From positions 1 to 44,054 of the forward strand of contig CALVVG010000005.1 in assembly GCA_944363795.1 (NCBI GenBank): 44,054 nt of DNA, written 5' to 3'. The translations under genes and the position numbers were made by a program. The notes below the pieces were generated by a model. That model worked only from the letters and a program-made list of their open reading frames with translations. It was not told where the DNA came from and did no database searches. The DNA comes from an uncultured Bacilli bacterium. GTDB lineage: Bacteria; Bacillota_I; Bacilli_A; RF39; UBA660. Below, piece by piece: positions 17,885-25,884 of this stretch. Each line of letters opens with the position of its first letter. Position 1 is the stretch's first letter.

Positions 17885-18085
17885 ATGGAAAAAAATATAA
17901 ATTACTATTATAAGGGGTATGATATTACTAATAAAAATCGTTTAGAATATATGATTCAAGGTATGGATAATCCTTATGGTTATAATTTTGAAAGTAATGC
18001 AAAAAGAGTTGTTAATTATGATTATAATGTTACTCATCCAAATCAAGATGGTGTAAAAAATGGGGAATATTTGGGAAAAAGATAG
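17885..18085 (+). CDS. small tyrosine/asparagine-rich protein, unknown
   Basis: This 66-aa soluble peptide is rich in Tyr and Asn (NINYYYKGYDITNKN, NYDYNVTHPNQDG). No family is recognised. A GGTGAT ribosome site precedes its ATG and a terminator follows its stop, which supports it as a real gene. Such compositions occur among small spore or surface peptides, but no function can be assigned. Confidence 0.55.
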   Translation: MEKNINYYYKGYDITNKNRLEYMIQGMDNPYGYNFESNAKRVVNYDYNVTHPNQDGVKNGEYLGKR

Positions 18086-18104
18086 CAAAGTTATCTTTTT
18101 TTTT
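18079..18104 (+). terminator. terminator whose T run abuts the ackA -10 box
   Basis: AAGATA pairs with TATCTT across a 7-nt loop, followed by nine T (18096-18104), then G and TATAAT at 18106-18111. The TATAAT is the likely -10 of ackA. This is the same T-run/G/TATAAT arrangement as at the surface-protein genes, with an ordinary-length tract. Confidence 0.75.
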
Positions 18105-18131
18105 GTATAATAAATCTAGAGGTGAAGAAAG

Positions 18132-19319
18132 ATGAAAATATTATCAGTAAATGCCGGTAGTTCATCATTAAAATTTACGTTAATAGAACTACCAGCTAAA
18201 AATGTCATAGCAAGTGGATTATTTGAAAAAATAGGTTTAGCGGATAGTTGTTATACTATTAAATATAATGGAGAAAAAATTACAACTAATGAAGCATTAC
18301 CTGATCATTCAGTTGCTGTTAAAAAATTAATTGATGCATTATTAAATATGCAAATAATAAGTTCTTTAGAAGAAATTGAAGGTGTTGGTCATCGAATGGT
18401 TCATGGTGGCCAAGAATTTAGCAAATCAGTTATTTTAACAAATGAAGTTTTAGATAGAATTGCTAAGTATAACGAATTAGCACCTTTACATAATCCTGCA
18501 AATATAATGGGAGTTAAAGCATTTATGAAAGTACTTCCAAATACTATTCAAGTTGGAGTATTTGATACGGCTTTTCATACCACTATGAAAGAAACAGAAT
18601 TTTTATACCCAGTTCCTTATGAATGGTATGAAAAATATCAAGTACGTAAGTATGGCTTTCACGGCACATCACATCGTTACATAAATAAAACTATTAGTGA
18701 ATTATTAGGAAGAAATGATTTAAAAGTTATTTCTTGTCATATAGGTAATGGCGGAAGTATTACAGCTATTGATTCTGGTAATGTAGTTGATACATCAATG
18801 GGCTTTACTCCATTAGCAGGTATTATGATGGGAACTCGTAGTGGAGATATTGATGCTAGTATTTTACAATATATGGCTAAAAAAAGTAGTAAAAGTTTAG
18901 ATCAATTAACTAATGAATTAAATAAAGAAAGTGGCTTATTGGGAATTAGTGGTATAAGTAGTGATTCAAGAGATGTTGAAGAAGCTGCAAATAATGGTAA
19001 TGAAAAAGCAATACTAGCTCAAGAAATGTATGCTCGTAAGATAGCTAATTATATAGCTATGTATAATAATTTACTAAATGGAGCAGATGTTATAACGCTA
19101 ACTGCTGGAGTAGGTGAAAATAGCAAAACTATGAGAAAGATGATTCTTGATCGTATTGCATCTTTAGGAGTAAAGTTAGATGAATCTAAAAATGATTTTA
19201 GAGGAGAATTAAGATTAATTACAACAGATGATTCAAAGATTCCGGTATATGTTGTCCCAACAGATGAAGAATTGATGATTGCTATGGATACAATGGAACT
19301 TGCTTTACAAAATAGATAG
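18132..19319 (+). CDS. ackA: acetate kinase
   Basis: This 395-aa enzyme interconverts acetyl phosphate plus ADP and acetate plus ATP. The conserved N-terminus NAGSSSLKF, the substrate motif RMVHGGQEF, the catalytic FDTAFHTTM region and the phosphate-binding HIGNGGSITAI are seen, and the length is typical. It points to fermentative ATP generation. No phosphotransacetylase gene is adjacent. Its promoter lies directly behind the upstream terminator, and AGAGGTGAAG is the ribosome site. Confidence 0.97.
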   Translation: MKILSVNAGSSSLKFTLIELPAKNVIASGLFEKIGLADSCYTIKYNGEKITTNEALPDHSVAVKKLIDALLNMQIISSLEEIEGVGHRMVHGGQEFSKSVILTNEVLDRIAKYNELAPLHNPANIMGVKAFMKVLPNTIQVGVFDTAFHTTMKETEFLYPVPYEWYEKYQVRKYGFHGTSHRYINKTISELLGRNDLKVISCHIGNGGSITAIDSGNVVDTSMGFTPLAGIMMGTRSGDIDASILQYMAKKSSKSLDQLTNELNKESGLLGISGISSDSRDVEEAANNGNEKAILAQEMYARKIANYIAMYNNLLNGADVITLTAGVGENSKTMRKMILDRIASLGVKLDESKNDFRGELRLITTDDSKIPVYVVPTDEELMIAMDTMELALQNR

Positions 19320-19322
19320 AAA

Positions 19323-20303
19323 GTGGTGAGTATAATTAAAAAAGAATTATACAAAAAAATAATTAAAATAATAAAAGATTATGATGAAATTGTATTAGCA
19401 AGACATATAGGGCCTGATCCTGATGCTATAGCTAGCCAAATTGCTTTAAGAGACTCAATTCGCTTAACATTTCCTAATAAAAAAGTTTATGCAGTTGGAG
19501 CAGGAGTCCATCGTTTTAAATATTTAGGTAATCTTGATAAAATAAATTTAAAAGAATTAGAAAATGCTTTATTAATTGTTTTGGATGTACCTAACTTTAT
19601 TAGAGTAGATGGTATCGAAGATTTAGAATATAAAGCTATATTAAAAATAGATCATCATCCTGCAGAAGATATTATTGGGGATGTTGATTGGACAGATGAT
19701 ACAATGTCTAGTACTTGTGAAATGATTGCTAATTTAATAATGGATACTAAATTAGTTTTAGATCATAAAATTGCTGAAAATTTATATTTAGGTATGGTTT
19801 TTGACAGTGATAGATTTTTATTACAAAATACTAGTACAGAAACATTTAAAACCGTTTATAATTTATTAAATATTAGTAAAATAGATTTTGTACCTTTATA
19901 TGATAATTTATATGAAAGAAGCATTATTGAAGAAAAGTTTCGTGCTTATATAATTAATAATATTGAAATTAGCGAAAATGGCTTTGGTTATATTTATGTA
20001 TCTGATGATATATTAAAAAAATATCATGTTGAAGCTACTATTGTTTCTAATCAAGTAAATGACTTTTATTTTATTAAAGAGCTTATTTGTTGGATGTTTG
20101 TAGTTTATGATGAAAGAAATGATATATATAAAGCTAATATAAGAAGTAGAGGTCCAATTATTAATGAAATAGCTAATAAATATAATGGGGGAGGTCACAA
20201 ATTTGCATCAGGATGTCGTTCTAAAGATTTAAAAACTTTAGAAAAGTTAGCTAAAGATTTAGATGAAGCCTGTGTAAATTATATAAATGAAGAAAATAAT
20301 TAA
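19323..20303 (+). CDS. nrnA: DHH-family nanoRNase/pAp phosphatase (NrnA-like)
   Basis: This 326-aa protein has an N-terminal DHH phosphoesterase domain (HIGPDPDAIASQ, LIVLDVPN, LKIDHHPAED) and a C-terminal DHHA1 domain with GGGHKFASG. Family members degrade 2- to 5-nt RNA and dephosphorylate pAp. The start is GTG at 19323 or 19326, with only a weak AGAAAG ribosome site. It follows ackA by 3 bases and shares its final base with the start of recX, so the three form an operon. Confidence 0.85.
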   Translation: MVSIIKKELYKKIIKIIKDYDEIVLARHIGPDPDAIASQIALRDSIRLTFPNKKVYAVGAGVHRFKYLGNLDKINLKELENALLIVLDVPNFIRVDGIEDLEYKAILKIDHHPAEDIIGDVDWTDDTMSSTCEMIANLIMDTKLVLDHKIAENLYLGMVFDSDRFLLQNTSTETFKTVYNLLNISKIDFVPLYDNLYERSIIEEKFRAYIINNIEISENGFGYIYVSDDILKKYHVEATIVSNQVNDFYFIKELICWMFVVYDERNDIYKANIRSRGPIINEIANKYNGGGHKFASGCRSKDLKTLEKLAKDLDEACVNYINEENN

Positions 20304-21073
20304 TGAAAATACTAAAAATAATAAAAAAGAAAAATAATTTATATAATATTTTACTTAGTGATAATACTTCACTAAGTTTTTATGATGAAACAATCATTAA
20401 TTTTAATTTATTAAGTAATAAAGAAATTACTCCAGAAAACCTAATTAAAATAACTGAATACAATAGAAAAATAGAAGCATATTATAAAGCCCTAAGTTTT
20501 ATTAAAACAAAATTAAGGACTGAAAAAGAATTAATAGAGAAATTAAATAAACTAGGTTATAATCAAAATTGTATTAAGGAAGTTATTGAAAAGCTAAAAA
20601 AACAAAGATATTTAAATGAAGATTTATATATCAAAAGTTATATTGAATATCAAATTACTTTATCAATTAAAGGTCCTTTAAAAATAAAAAAAGAGCTAGA
20701 AAAACTTGGATTTAAAGAAGAAAAAATAAATAATTATTTAAATCAGTATCCTGAAGATTTATGGCAAGAAAAAATAAAAAAAATAATTGCAAAAAAAATT
20801 AAAGCTAATCACAATTTATCAAAAACTTTATTTATAAATAAAGTTAAAAGTGATTTATATCAATATGGTTATGAAAAGTCTTTAATTAATCAAATTAATA
20901 TTGATTATAGTGATGAACATAATATATTAAATAATGTCTTTCAAAAAGAATTAAAAAAATTAAAAAGAAAATATACTGGAAAAGAATTAAAAGAAAAATT
21001 AAAATATAATTTATATAAAAAAGGTTTTAATTTAGACGATATAAATAATCTAGTAAATCAAGAATATTTATGA
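20303..21073 (+). CDS. recX: RecX regulatory protein
   Basis: This 256-aa, Lys-rich, all-helical protein is made of repeated three-helix units (LRTEKELIEKLNKLGYN, then KGPLKIKKELEKLGF, then YTGKELKEKLKYNLYKKGF). That is the RecX fold, which modulates RecA filaments. Its length matches the longer Gram-positive RecX proteins. It follows nrnA with a 1-base overlap; recA itself is not in the window. The assignment rests on the repeated helix pattern and is fairly secure. Confidence 0.85.
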   Translation: MKILKIIKKKNNLYNILLSDNTSLSFYDETIINFNLLSNKEITPENLIKITEYNRKIEAYYKALSFIKTKLRTEKELIEKLNKLGYNQNCIKEVIEKLKKQRYLNEDLYIKSYIEYQITLSIKGPLKIKKELEKLGFKEEKINNYLNQYPEDLWQEKIKKIIAKKIKANHNLSKTLFINKVKSDLYQYGYEKSLINQINIDYSDEHNILNNVFQKELKKLKRKYTGKELKEKLKYNLYKKGFNLDDINNLVNQEYL

Positions 21074-21095
21074 TATACTTTCATTAGGTGATTAT

Positions 21096-21662
21096 ATGAA
21101 AAAAATCATAGTAATATTATTGGTAGCATTATTTTGTAGCAGTATAAATTATCAAAATGTTTCTGCAACAAATTTAAATTATTTTGAATATAATGATTTT
21201 AATAAGCATGATTATTTAAATTCTACAATGCTTGCTAATTCTAATAGTGGTTCAAGTAATAATTTAGAAATAACACCAATTACTTTTTGTGAAGATAATA
21301 ATGTTTTATTAACTTTTCAAATAGTTGGCTATATTATTTTTATAATAAAAATTGTAGTTCCTTTAATTTTAATTATAATGGGAGTTATGGATTTTGCTAA
21401 AGCTGCTATTTCAAGCAGTGATAAAGCTAATAGTGAAGCATTATCATCCTTAATAAGACGTATCATAGCAGGAGTAATTATATTTTTTATCCCAACAGTT
21501 ATTAGCTTTGGTATTTCCCTAATTGATGGTTTTTCTAAATTTCAAAGTGAAGATTCGACATTTGGTGAAAAAGATCGAAATAATAGTTGGACAAAATGTA
21601 CTGTTTGTTTATTACATCCATTTGATGATGATTGTGAAGCTAAACCTTTGTTTAAAGACTGA
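21096..21662 (+). CDS. secreted/membrane VirB2-pilin-like protein, paralogue of 15123
   Basis: This 188-aa protein has an N-terminal signal peptide (MKKIIVILLVALFCSS ... VSA) and a variable Ser/Asn-rich stretch. Two membrane helices follow (IIFIIKIVVPLILIIMGVMD and RRIIAGVIIFFIPTVISFGI), then a Cys-containing tail (KCTVCLLHPFDDDCE). The helix pair and the CxxC...DDxC tail match the protein at 15123-15500, which lacks the leader. The layout resembles T4SS pilins (VirB2/TrbC). GGTGAT precedes the ATG, and a terminator begins at its stop codon. A role in a surface fibre is possible but unproven. Confidence 0.65.
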   Translation: MKKIIVILLVALFCSSINYQNVSATNLNYFEYNDFNKHDYLNSTMLANSNSGSSNNLEITPITFCEDNNVLLTFQIVGYIIFIIKIVVPLILIIMGVMDFAKAAISSSDKANSEALSSLIRRIIAGVIIFFIPTVISFGISLIDGFSKFQSEDSTFGEKDRNNSWTKCTVCLLHPFDDDCEAKPLFKD

Positions 21663-21678
21663 TAAAATCAGTTTTTTT
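21658..21678 (+). terminator. terminator overlapping the pilin-like stop codon
   Basis: ACTGAT and ATCAGT pair across loop AAA and are followed by seven T. The TGA stop lies within the 5' arm. Confidence 0.8.
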
Positions 21679-21723
21679 GTGTGATAATTTATAATAACAA
21701 GTGCAACATTTGATAATTTAAAT

Positions 21724-21749
21724 AAAAAAACAAGGCTTAGTACCTTGTT
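21724..21749 (-). terminator. terminator of the prsA-like gene
   Basis: Read on the minus strand, AACAAGG and CCTTGTT pair across a 7-nt loop and are followed by a T run. The hairpin overlaps the end of the gene. Confidence 0.8.
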
Positions 21750-22776
21750 ATTCTTCATCTTTAGTTTGTAGTTGTAATAATAAATTTTGGATATATGTTG
21801 TATATTGACGATTTATTTCATCATCTTGAATATCCATGCCATATTCACGACGATAATGTTGTAATGCATTAATACCTGCATCATCATTGTTACTTACATA
21901 TTCTGTTCCTAAAGTAGTTTTAATTTCTTCTTTTAAATTTTCTAATGTATCTTTTTCTAAAGTTTTAATTTTATAAATTACGTGATATCCTAATTCAGTA
22001 GTTATTACTTTAGTTGAATATTCACCATCTTTTAATTTAGCTGCGGCATCAATTAATTCATCATATTCAGAATCTAAATCCCCATAGTTTATTTCTCCTA
22101 AATTACCGCCATCATTTTTTGTATCTTCATCTTCTGAATATTCTTTAGCTAATTCGCTAAATTTTTTTTCTAAATCTTCGCCATTTTTCTTTGCTTCATC
22201 TAATTTGGCAATGACTTCTTTAATTTTTTCTTGAGCAGCTGTTTCAGCAGCATCTTTTTCTTCGTCAGTAGCATCATCTTTTACATCTGGAGTAATTAAT
22301 ATATGAGCAATTTCCATATCACCAATTACTTTGTCATTGTAATATTGTTCAATTTCTTCATCAGTTATTTGACTTTTAGCATATTCTTCAATAGCATGAC
22401 TTTGCATCATTGATAAATATAGTGATTCTTGATAAGCATCGATAGATTGATATCCTAATTGTTGTTGAAGTTGTGTTAAAAACTTTTCTTCACTACCATA
22501 ATTTTCAATAAAAGTATCAATATATGCTTCTGCTTGTGCTTCTGCAGTTTCTATATAATCAGAAAATTCTTTTTCCAAAATATATTTATCAATCATTGTT
22601 ATAAGAGTTTGTAAACCATAACTATCTTTTATTTTAGTATAAAAATCATCAACACTTATCATTTCTCCATTTTCAAACGAAACAATAGCTTCTTGACCAT
22701 TTTCTAGTTTAGGAATTTTACCACATCCACTTGCTAATAACAATATAGCACATAATCCAATTATTTTTTTCTTCAT
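21748..22776 (-). CDS. prsA: PrsA-like lipoprotein foldase (parvulin peptidyl-prolyl isomerase)
   Basis: This 342-aa protein has a lipoprotein signal peptide with lipobox LLASGC near residue 18. It has a SurA_N/trigger-factor-like helical chaperone region and a parvulin domain (MEIAHILIT ... FSELAKEYSED ... GGNLGEINYGD ... YHVIYKI, about residues 150-270). PrsA proteins fold secreted proteins at the membrane-wall interface, which fits the several exported proteins in this window. Promoter and terminator frame it as a single-gene unit. An acidic helical C-terminal tail of about 70 residues follows the parvulin domain. Confidence 0.9.
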   Translation of the reverse strand: MKKKIIGLCAILLLASGCGKIPKLENGQEAIVSFENGEMISVDDFYTKIKDSYGLQTLITMIDKYILEKEFSDYIETAEAQAEAYIDTFIENYGSEEKFLTQLQQQLGYQSIDAYQESLYLSMMQSHAIEEYAKSQITDEEIEQYYNDKVIGDMEIAHILITPDVKDDATDEEKDAAETAAQEKIKEVIAKLDEAKKNGEDLEKKFSELAKEYSEDEDTKNDGGNLGEINYGDLDSEYDELIDAAAKLKDGEYSTKVITTELGYHVIYKIKTLEKDTLENLKEEIKTTLGTEYVSNNDDAGINALQHYRREYGMDIQDDEINRQYTTYIQNLLLQLQTKDEE

Positions 22777-22797
22777 TTCTCTCTCCTTACAAAAAAT

Positions 22798-22826
22798 ATT
22801 ATAGCAAGAATTTATTTTAAATACAA
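22798..22826 (-). promoter_or_regulatory. sigma-A promoter of the prsA-like gene
   Basis: On the minus strand, TTGTAT (22826-22821), a 17-bp spacer and TATAAT (22803-22798) lie just upstream of the start. Confidence 0.7.
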
Positions 22827-22863
22827 TAAATTCACTATATTTTCACGGAAAAAAAGCACTCAC

Positions 22864-22888
22864 ACATCTTAAAACTTACCATACAATA
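22864..22888 (+). promoter_or_regulatory. candidate mother-cell (sigma-E/K) promoter for YjcZ-like genes
   Basis: CATACAATA at 22880-22888 matches the mother-cell sigma -10 pattern (CATACA-T / CATA---TA). An AC-rich -35 (ACAC/ACAT) lies about 15 bases upstream. It ends 33 bases before the first small sporulation-type ORF and no sigma-A hexamers compete. The sigma assignment is inference. Confidence 0.45.
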
Positions 22889-22921
22889 CTAATGAAAAGA
22901 CAAATAAAGGAGGAAAGTTTT

Positions 22922-23008
22922 ATGAATCATTGTGGAAATGGCCTAGGTGCTGCTATAATCTTAGTATTATTTATTTTATTAATAATTATAGTAGGGGCCT
23001 TTATCTAA
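22922..23008 (+). CDS. YjcZ-family small sporulation membrane peptide
   Basis: This 28-aa peptide has a Gly/Cys-containing head (MNHCGNGLG) and a single hydrophobic helix (AAIILVLFILLIIIVGAFI). This is the pattern of the YjcZ/sporulation small-protein family. AAAGGAGG precedes the ATG. It is followed 25 bases later by a related peptide, and both lie between a mother-cell-type promoter and a terminator. Function in the family is poorly known. Confidence 0.65.
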   Translation: MNHCGNGLGAAIILVLFILLIIIVGAFI

Positions 23009-23033
23009 ATAAATTAAGTAAGGAGGTTATAAA

Positions 23034-23159
23034 ATGAGTTGTTGTAAAAAAGATTGCAACCCATGTGATGGAAATAATGGATTTACTGCTAACTATGCAT
23101 TCATAGTTTTGATATTATTTATTCTTTTAGCCATCATTTGGGGTGGAGCATTTTATTAA
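23034..23159 (+). CDS. second YjcZ-family small membrane peptide
   Basis: This 41-aa peptide has a Cys-rich head (MSCCKKDCNPCDGNNGFT) followed by one hydrophobic helix ending in GGAFY. AAGGAGG precedes the ATG. The helix resembles that of the preceding 28-aa peptide, so the two look like tandem duplicates. The Cys-rich head could bind metal or cross-link in a spore coat; that is speculation. Confidence 0.65.
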   Translation: MSCCKKDCNPCDGNNGFTANYAFIVLILFILLAIIWGGAFY

Positions 23160-23178
23160 AGAGGGAAACCTCTTTTTT
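23160..23178 (+). terminator. terminator after the YjcZ-like pair
   Basis: AGAGG and CCTCT pair around a GAAA tetraloop and are followed by six T. Confidence 0.85.
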
Positions 23179-23192
23179 GTTTGCCAAATATA

Positions 23193-23223
23193 TTGATTTT
23201 TTTTTTTTTTTTTTTTGTATAAT
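23193..23223 (+). promoter_or_regulatory. promoter with a 20-T homopolymer as spacer
   Basis: TTGATT (23193-23198) and TATAAT (23218-23223) are separated by 19 bases: 18 T and one G. The full T run is 20 (23197-23216). Loss of two T would give the ideal 17-bp spacing, so slippage should change promoter activity. It is the likely promoter of the surface protein at 23245. Confidence 0.65.
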
Positions 23224-23244
23224 GGGGAAAATAGAGGTGTATCC

Positions 23245-24522
23245 ATGAAAAAAATAGTAGTAGGAATAATATTAATTATTACAATAATAGGAATAGGAAG
23301 TTATCAATATTTAGCGAGTAAAAATGAAGTAAGTACAAAAGAAAAGCAGATAAAAAATACAAATATGCTCACGATGATGTTAGAAACAGAAGCGGGTACT
23401 GGAATATATGAAGAAGCTACTCAAAGTGAATGGTCACTTGATGGATATGTATTTAATGAAAACTTAAGTAAATGTGAAAATGGTGGGACAGTTACTTACA
23501 ATGAAGAGACTAAAAAAATAAATATGCAAACAAATATAAGTGATAAATGTTATGTGTATTTTGATATTAAAAAGGAACTTACTTTTGCAGAATATATTAT
23601 AAATGAAGTATACACCGAAGATGGAGTAAATGGCTTATATTATCATGATGGAATAGGTTCATATACCAATGCTTTTGAAGAAGCAGGAGATAATTCGTAT
23701 AGATACTCAGGAGCAAATCCCAATAATTATTTGTGTTTTGGGAGTGATGCTGCAACCTGTCCAAATGATAACTTATATAGAATAATAGGGTTATTTGATG
23801 ATGATCAAGATGGAAAATATAATATTAAATTAATAAAAAATAGCAGCATAGGAGACTATGAATGGGATGATGGTGTTATATCATTTGAAAATTCTTTAGC
23901 TATTAGTAATAAAAATGTTAAATACAAAGTAACGAGATTAAATGATATTTTGGCAGCCCCAGATGTTTGCAATGGCAGTAACTCATGGGCTACAGCAGAT
24001 TTAAATTATTATCTTAATAATGATAAATTTTTAAATAAATTTGATATATTATGGCAGGATAAAATTTTTAATAATACTTGGCAAGTAGGAGGAAATTCGG
24101 AAACTAATATAATTGATGTAACAATAAAAAATACCTATCAGAATGAAATAAAAATCCCAGCTGAAAATACAACATATACAGCTAAGATAGGCTTAATGTA
24201 TGTAAGTGATTATGGATATGCGGCTAGTCCTGAAAACTGGAAGACAAATTTAAGCTCTTATAATAATACAACAAATACTAATAATAATTGGCTATATTTA
24301 AAAGCAAATGAATGGACTATAACTCGTGGATATTTTTCATCACTTTCTGTATTTATGATAAATTTTATGAGAGAAACTAACACTAGGTCAGGAAGCGTGT
24401 TGTCAAATTATGTTTGCAGCGAATTTTATTCAGATTTAAAAGTAAGGCCTACTTTTTATTTAAATTCAGATATATTATTTCAATCTGGTTCTGGCACCAA
24501 AACACATCCATATCGCATTTAA
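23245..24522 (+). CDS. surface protein with lectin/FGE-like C-terminal domain (non-GC-rich paralogue)
   Basis: This 425-aa protein has an N-terminal membrane anchor (residues 4-22). A short module (MLTMMLETEAGTG ... SKCENGGT ... SDKCYVYFDI) is nearly the same as in the gene at 29358. The domain shared with 10786 and 29358 begins at YIINEVYTEDG, with SYRYSGANPNNY, CFGSDAATCP and LMYVSDYGYAA. The region after EWTI, which is variable in the paralogues, is here longer, AT-rich and unrelated (RGYFSSLSVFMINF ... VCSEFYSD), followed by KVRPTFYL. It therefore lacks a recognisable DGR variable repeat. The ATG at 23245 follows AGAGGTGT; an upstream TTG lies inside the promoter and is rejected. Confidence 0.75.
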   Translation: MKKIVVGIILIITIIGIGSYQYLASKNEVSTKEKQIKNTNMLTMMLETEAGTGIYEEATQSEWSLDGYVFNENLSKCENGGTVTYNEETKKINMQTNISDKCYVYFDIKKELTFAEYIINEVYTEDGVNGLYYHDGIGSYTNAFEEAGDNSYRYSGANPNNYLCFGSDAATCPNDNLYRIIGLFDDDQDGKYNIKLIKNSSIGDYEWDDGVISFENSLAISNKNVKYKVTRLNDILAAPDVCNGSNSWATADLNYYLNNDKFLNKFDILWQDKIFNNTWQVGGNSETNIIDVTIKNTYQNEIKIPAENTTYTAKIGLMYVSDYGYAASPENWKTNLSSYNNTTNTNNNWLYLKANEWTITRGYFSSLSVFMINFMRETNTRSGSVLSNYVCSEFYSDLKVRPTFYLNSDILFQSGSGTKTHPYRI

Positions 24523-24558
24523 ATTTAACTTGCATTTTGTAATAATTTTTTTCACAAA

Positions 24559-24587
24559 TTGACGAAAATATATTTATCTGTTAGAAT
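24559..24587 (+). promoter_or_regulatory. sigma-A promoter of the InlB-repeat protein gene
   Basis: TTGACG (24559-24564), a 17-bp spacer and TAGAAT (24582-24587) lie 24 bp before the GTG start. Confidence 0.65.
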
Positions 24588-24611
24588 ATTCTTGAATAGG
24601 AGTTGAGTTAT

Positions 24612-25883
24612 GTGAACAATATAAAATTGTTATTTAAGAATAAGAAGTTTTTAATTAGCTTTATTGTAGTTTTTTTATTAATTATAGGAATGGTTGTTTT
24701 TTTAATATTAAATAATAAAGAAGCAAAAGAATTAAAAGAAGAAAAGTATTCTGCATACATTATAAATGGCAATAATGCTGTTTTAAAAATTGATTTTAAA
24801 GAAAATTACTATGAATGCATTAAAAATAGTAAAAAAGAAGTTTGTGGTGAAATTACTAATAAAGTTATGGATTTTGAATTATTAAATGATTTAAGTTTTG
24901 AAATAAACTTAAAAGATATGGATATAGAAAAAGCCATAATATTATTTATTAATACATTAACAGAAAATGTAACTGAAATAAATGATTTAATTATTTTATC
25001 AAATTATGAATTTACTTCTGATTTTAAAGAACAAGTTGACGATAATATAACAAGTGATATTAATTTAATTATATCTTATCAAGAAAATTTTGAAGATATG
25101 GATTTATCTACTTTTTATACAGTAACTTTTGACAGTGATGGTGGAAGTAGTATTGATAGTGTTGTTGTAAAAAAGGGAGATAAAGTGCAAATCCCAAATG
25201 AACCAAATAAAGATAATTATACATTTTTGGGATGGTATTTAAATGATGAAAAATATGATTTTGATCAAGAAGTCAAAGAGGATATAACACTTATAGCAAA
25301 ATGGGAAAAAAATAAAGATTCTAGTAATATTAATGTAAGCAATAATAGTAGTAGTGAAAAAATTAATTTAAATAATAATGTAAATGCAACAATTTATTAT
25401 AAAGATACTGGAGATGAAAATTGTTTCTTTTATATGTTTGTTAAAAATTTACAAGAAGTTTATCCAGATGCTGAAATAACTGATTATACAAATAATATTA
25501 AACATGCAACTTATTGGTCAGGCCCAAGTGAAGATAGGGCAACAACTGAAATAAGTAATGATGATTTAAATAATGGTAATTTAAATTTTGATAGTAATAA
25601 AGAAAGTAAATTGCAAAATATATTTGCTAAATATGAAAATAGTGTTGGTATAAATATAGATAGATTTAAATTAGCAAATCATCGCATTTATTATACATAT
25701 CAATATATTACTTTTAACGGTTTAAATGTTGCAGATGGTACAAATGCTAATAAAGAAATAGAAAACGCTTTAGCAACTTCAACATTATTTCAAGGACCTT
25801 GTGGTGGTTATGATTATTATGAAAATGTCATTGTAGATGAAAATATATGTTCTTTATATAATTTAGATTGTGATCGGTGGTAA
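24612..25883 (+). CDS. membrane-anchored protein with an InlB/Listeria-Bacteroides repeat
   Basis: This 423-aa protein has an N-terminal membrane helix (about residues 12-35) and an uncharacterised domain. A single beta-grasp repeat of the InlB B-repeat/Flg_new type follows (VTFDSDGGSSIDSVVVKKGD ... YTFLGWYLNDEKYDFD ... LIAKWEK), then an unrecognised C-terminal domain ending near the wall-facing side. GTG at 24612 is taken as the start because AGGAG is 9 bases before it; TTG at 24603 is too close to that site. Its 3' end adjoins the CHAP hydrolase gene (1-base gap), so they are co-expressed. Such repeats mediate adhesion in other Firmicutes. Confidence 0.7.
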   Translation: MNNIKLLFKNKKFLISFIVVFLLIIGMVVFLILNNKEAKELKEEKYSAYIINGNNAVLKIDFKENYYECIKNSKKEVCGEITNKVMDFELLNDLSFEINLKDMDIEKAIILFINTLTENVTEINDLIILSNYEFTSDFKEQVDDNITSDINLIISYQENFEDMDLSTFYTVTFDSDGGSSIDSVVVKKGDKVQIPNEPNKDNYTFLGWYLNDEKYDFDQEVKEDITLIAKWEKNKDSSNINVSNNSSSEKINLNNNVNATIYYKDTGDENCFFYMFVKNLQEVYPDAEITDYTNNIKHATYWSGPSEDRATTEISNDDLNNGNLNFDSNKESKLQNIFAKYENSVGINIDRFKLANHRIYYTYQYITFNGLNVADGTNANKEIENALATSTLFQGPCGGYDYYENVIVDENICSLYNLDCDRW

Positions 25884-25884
25884 A

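Noticed and set aside
18096-18111. The T9-G-TATAAT before ackA as another phase-variable promoter
   Set aside because: Nine T is a normal terminator tail. The layout is similar, but the tract is too short to single out as a slippage switch without data.
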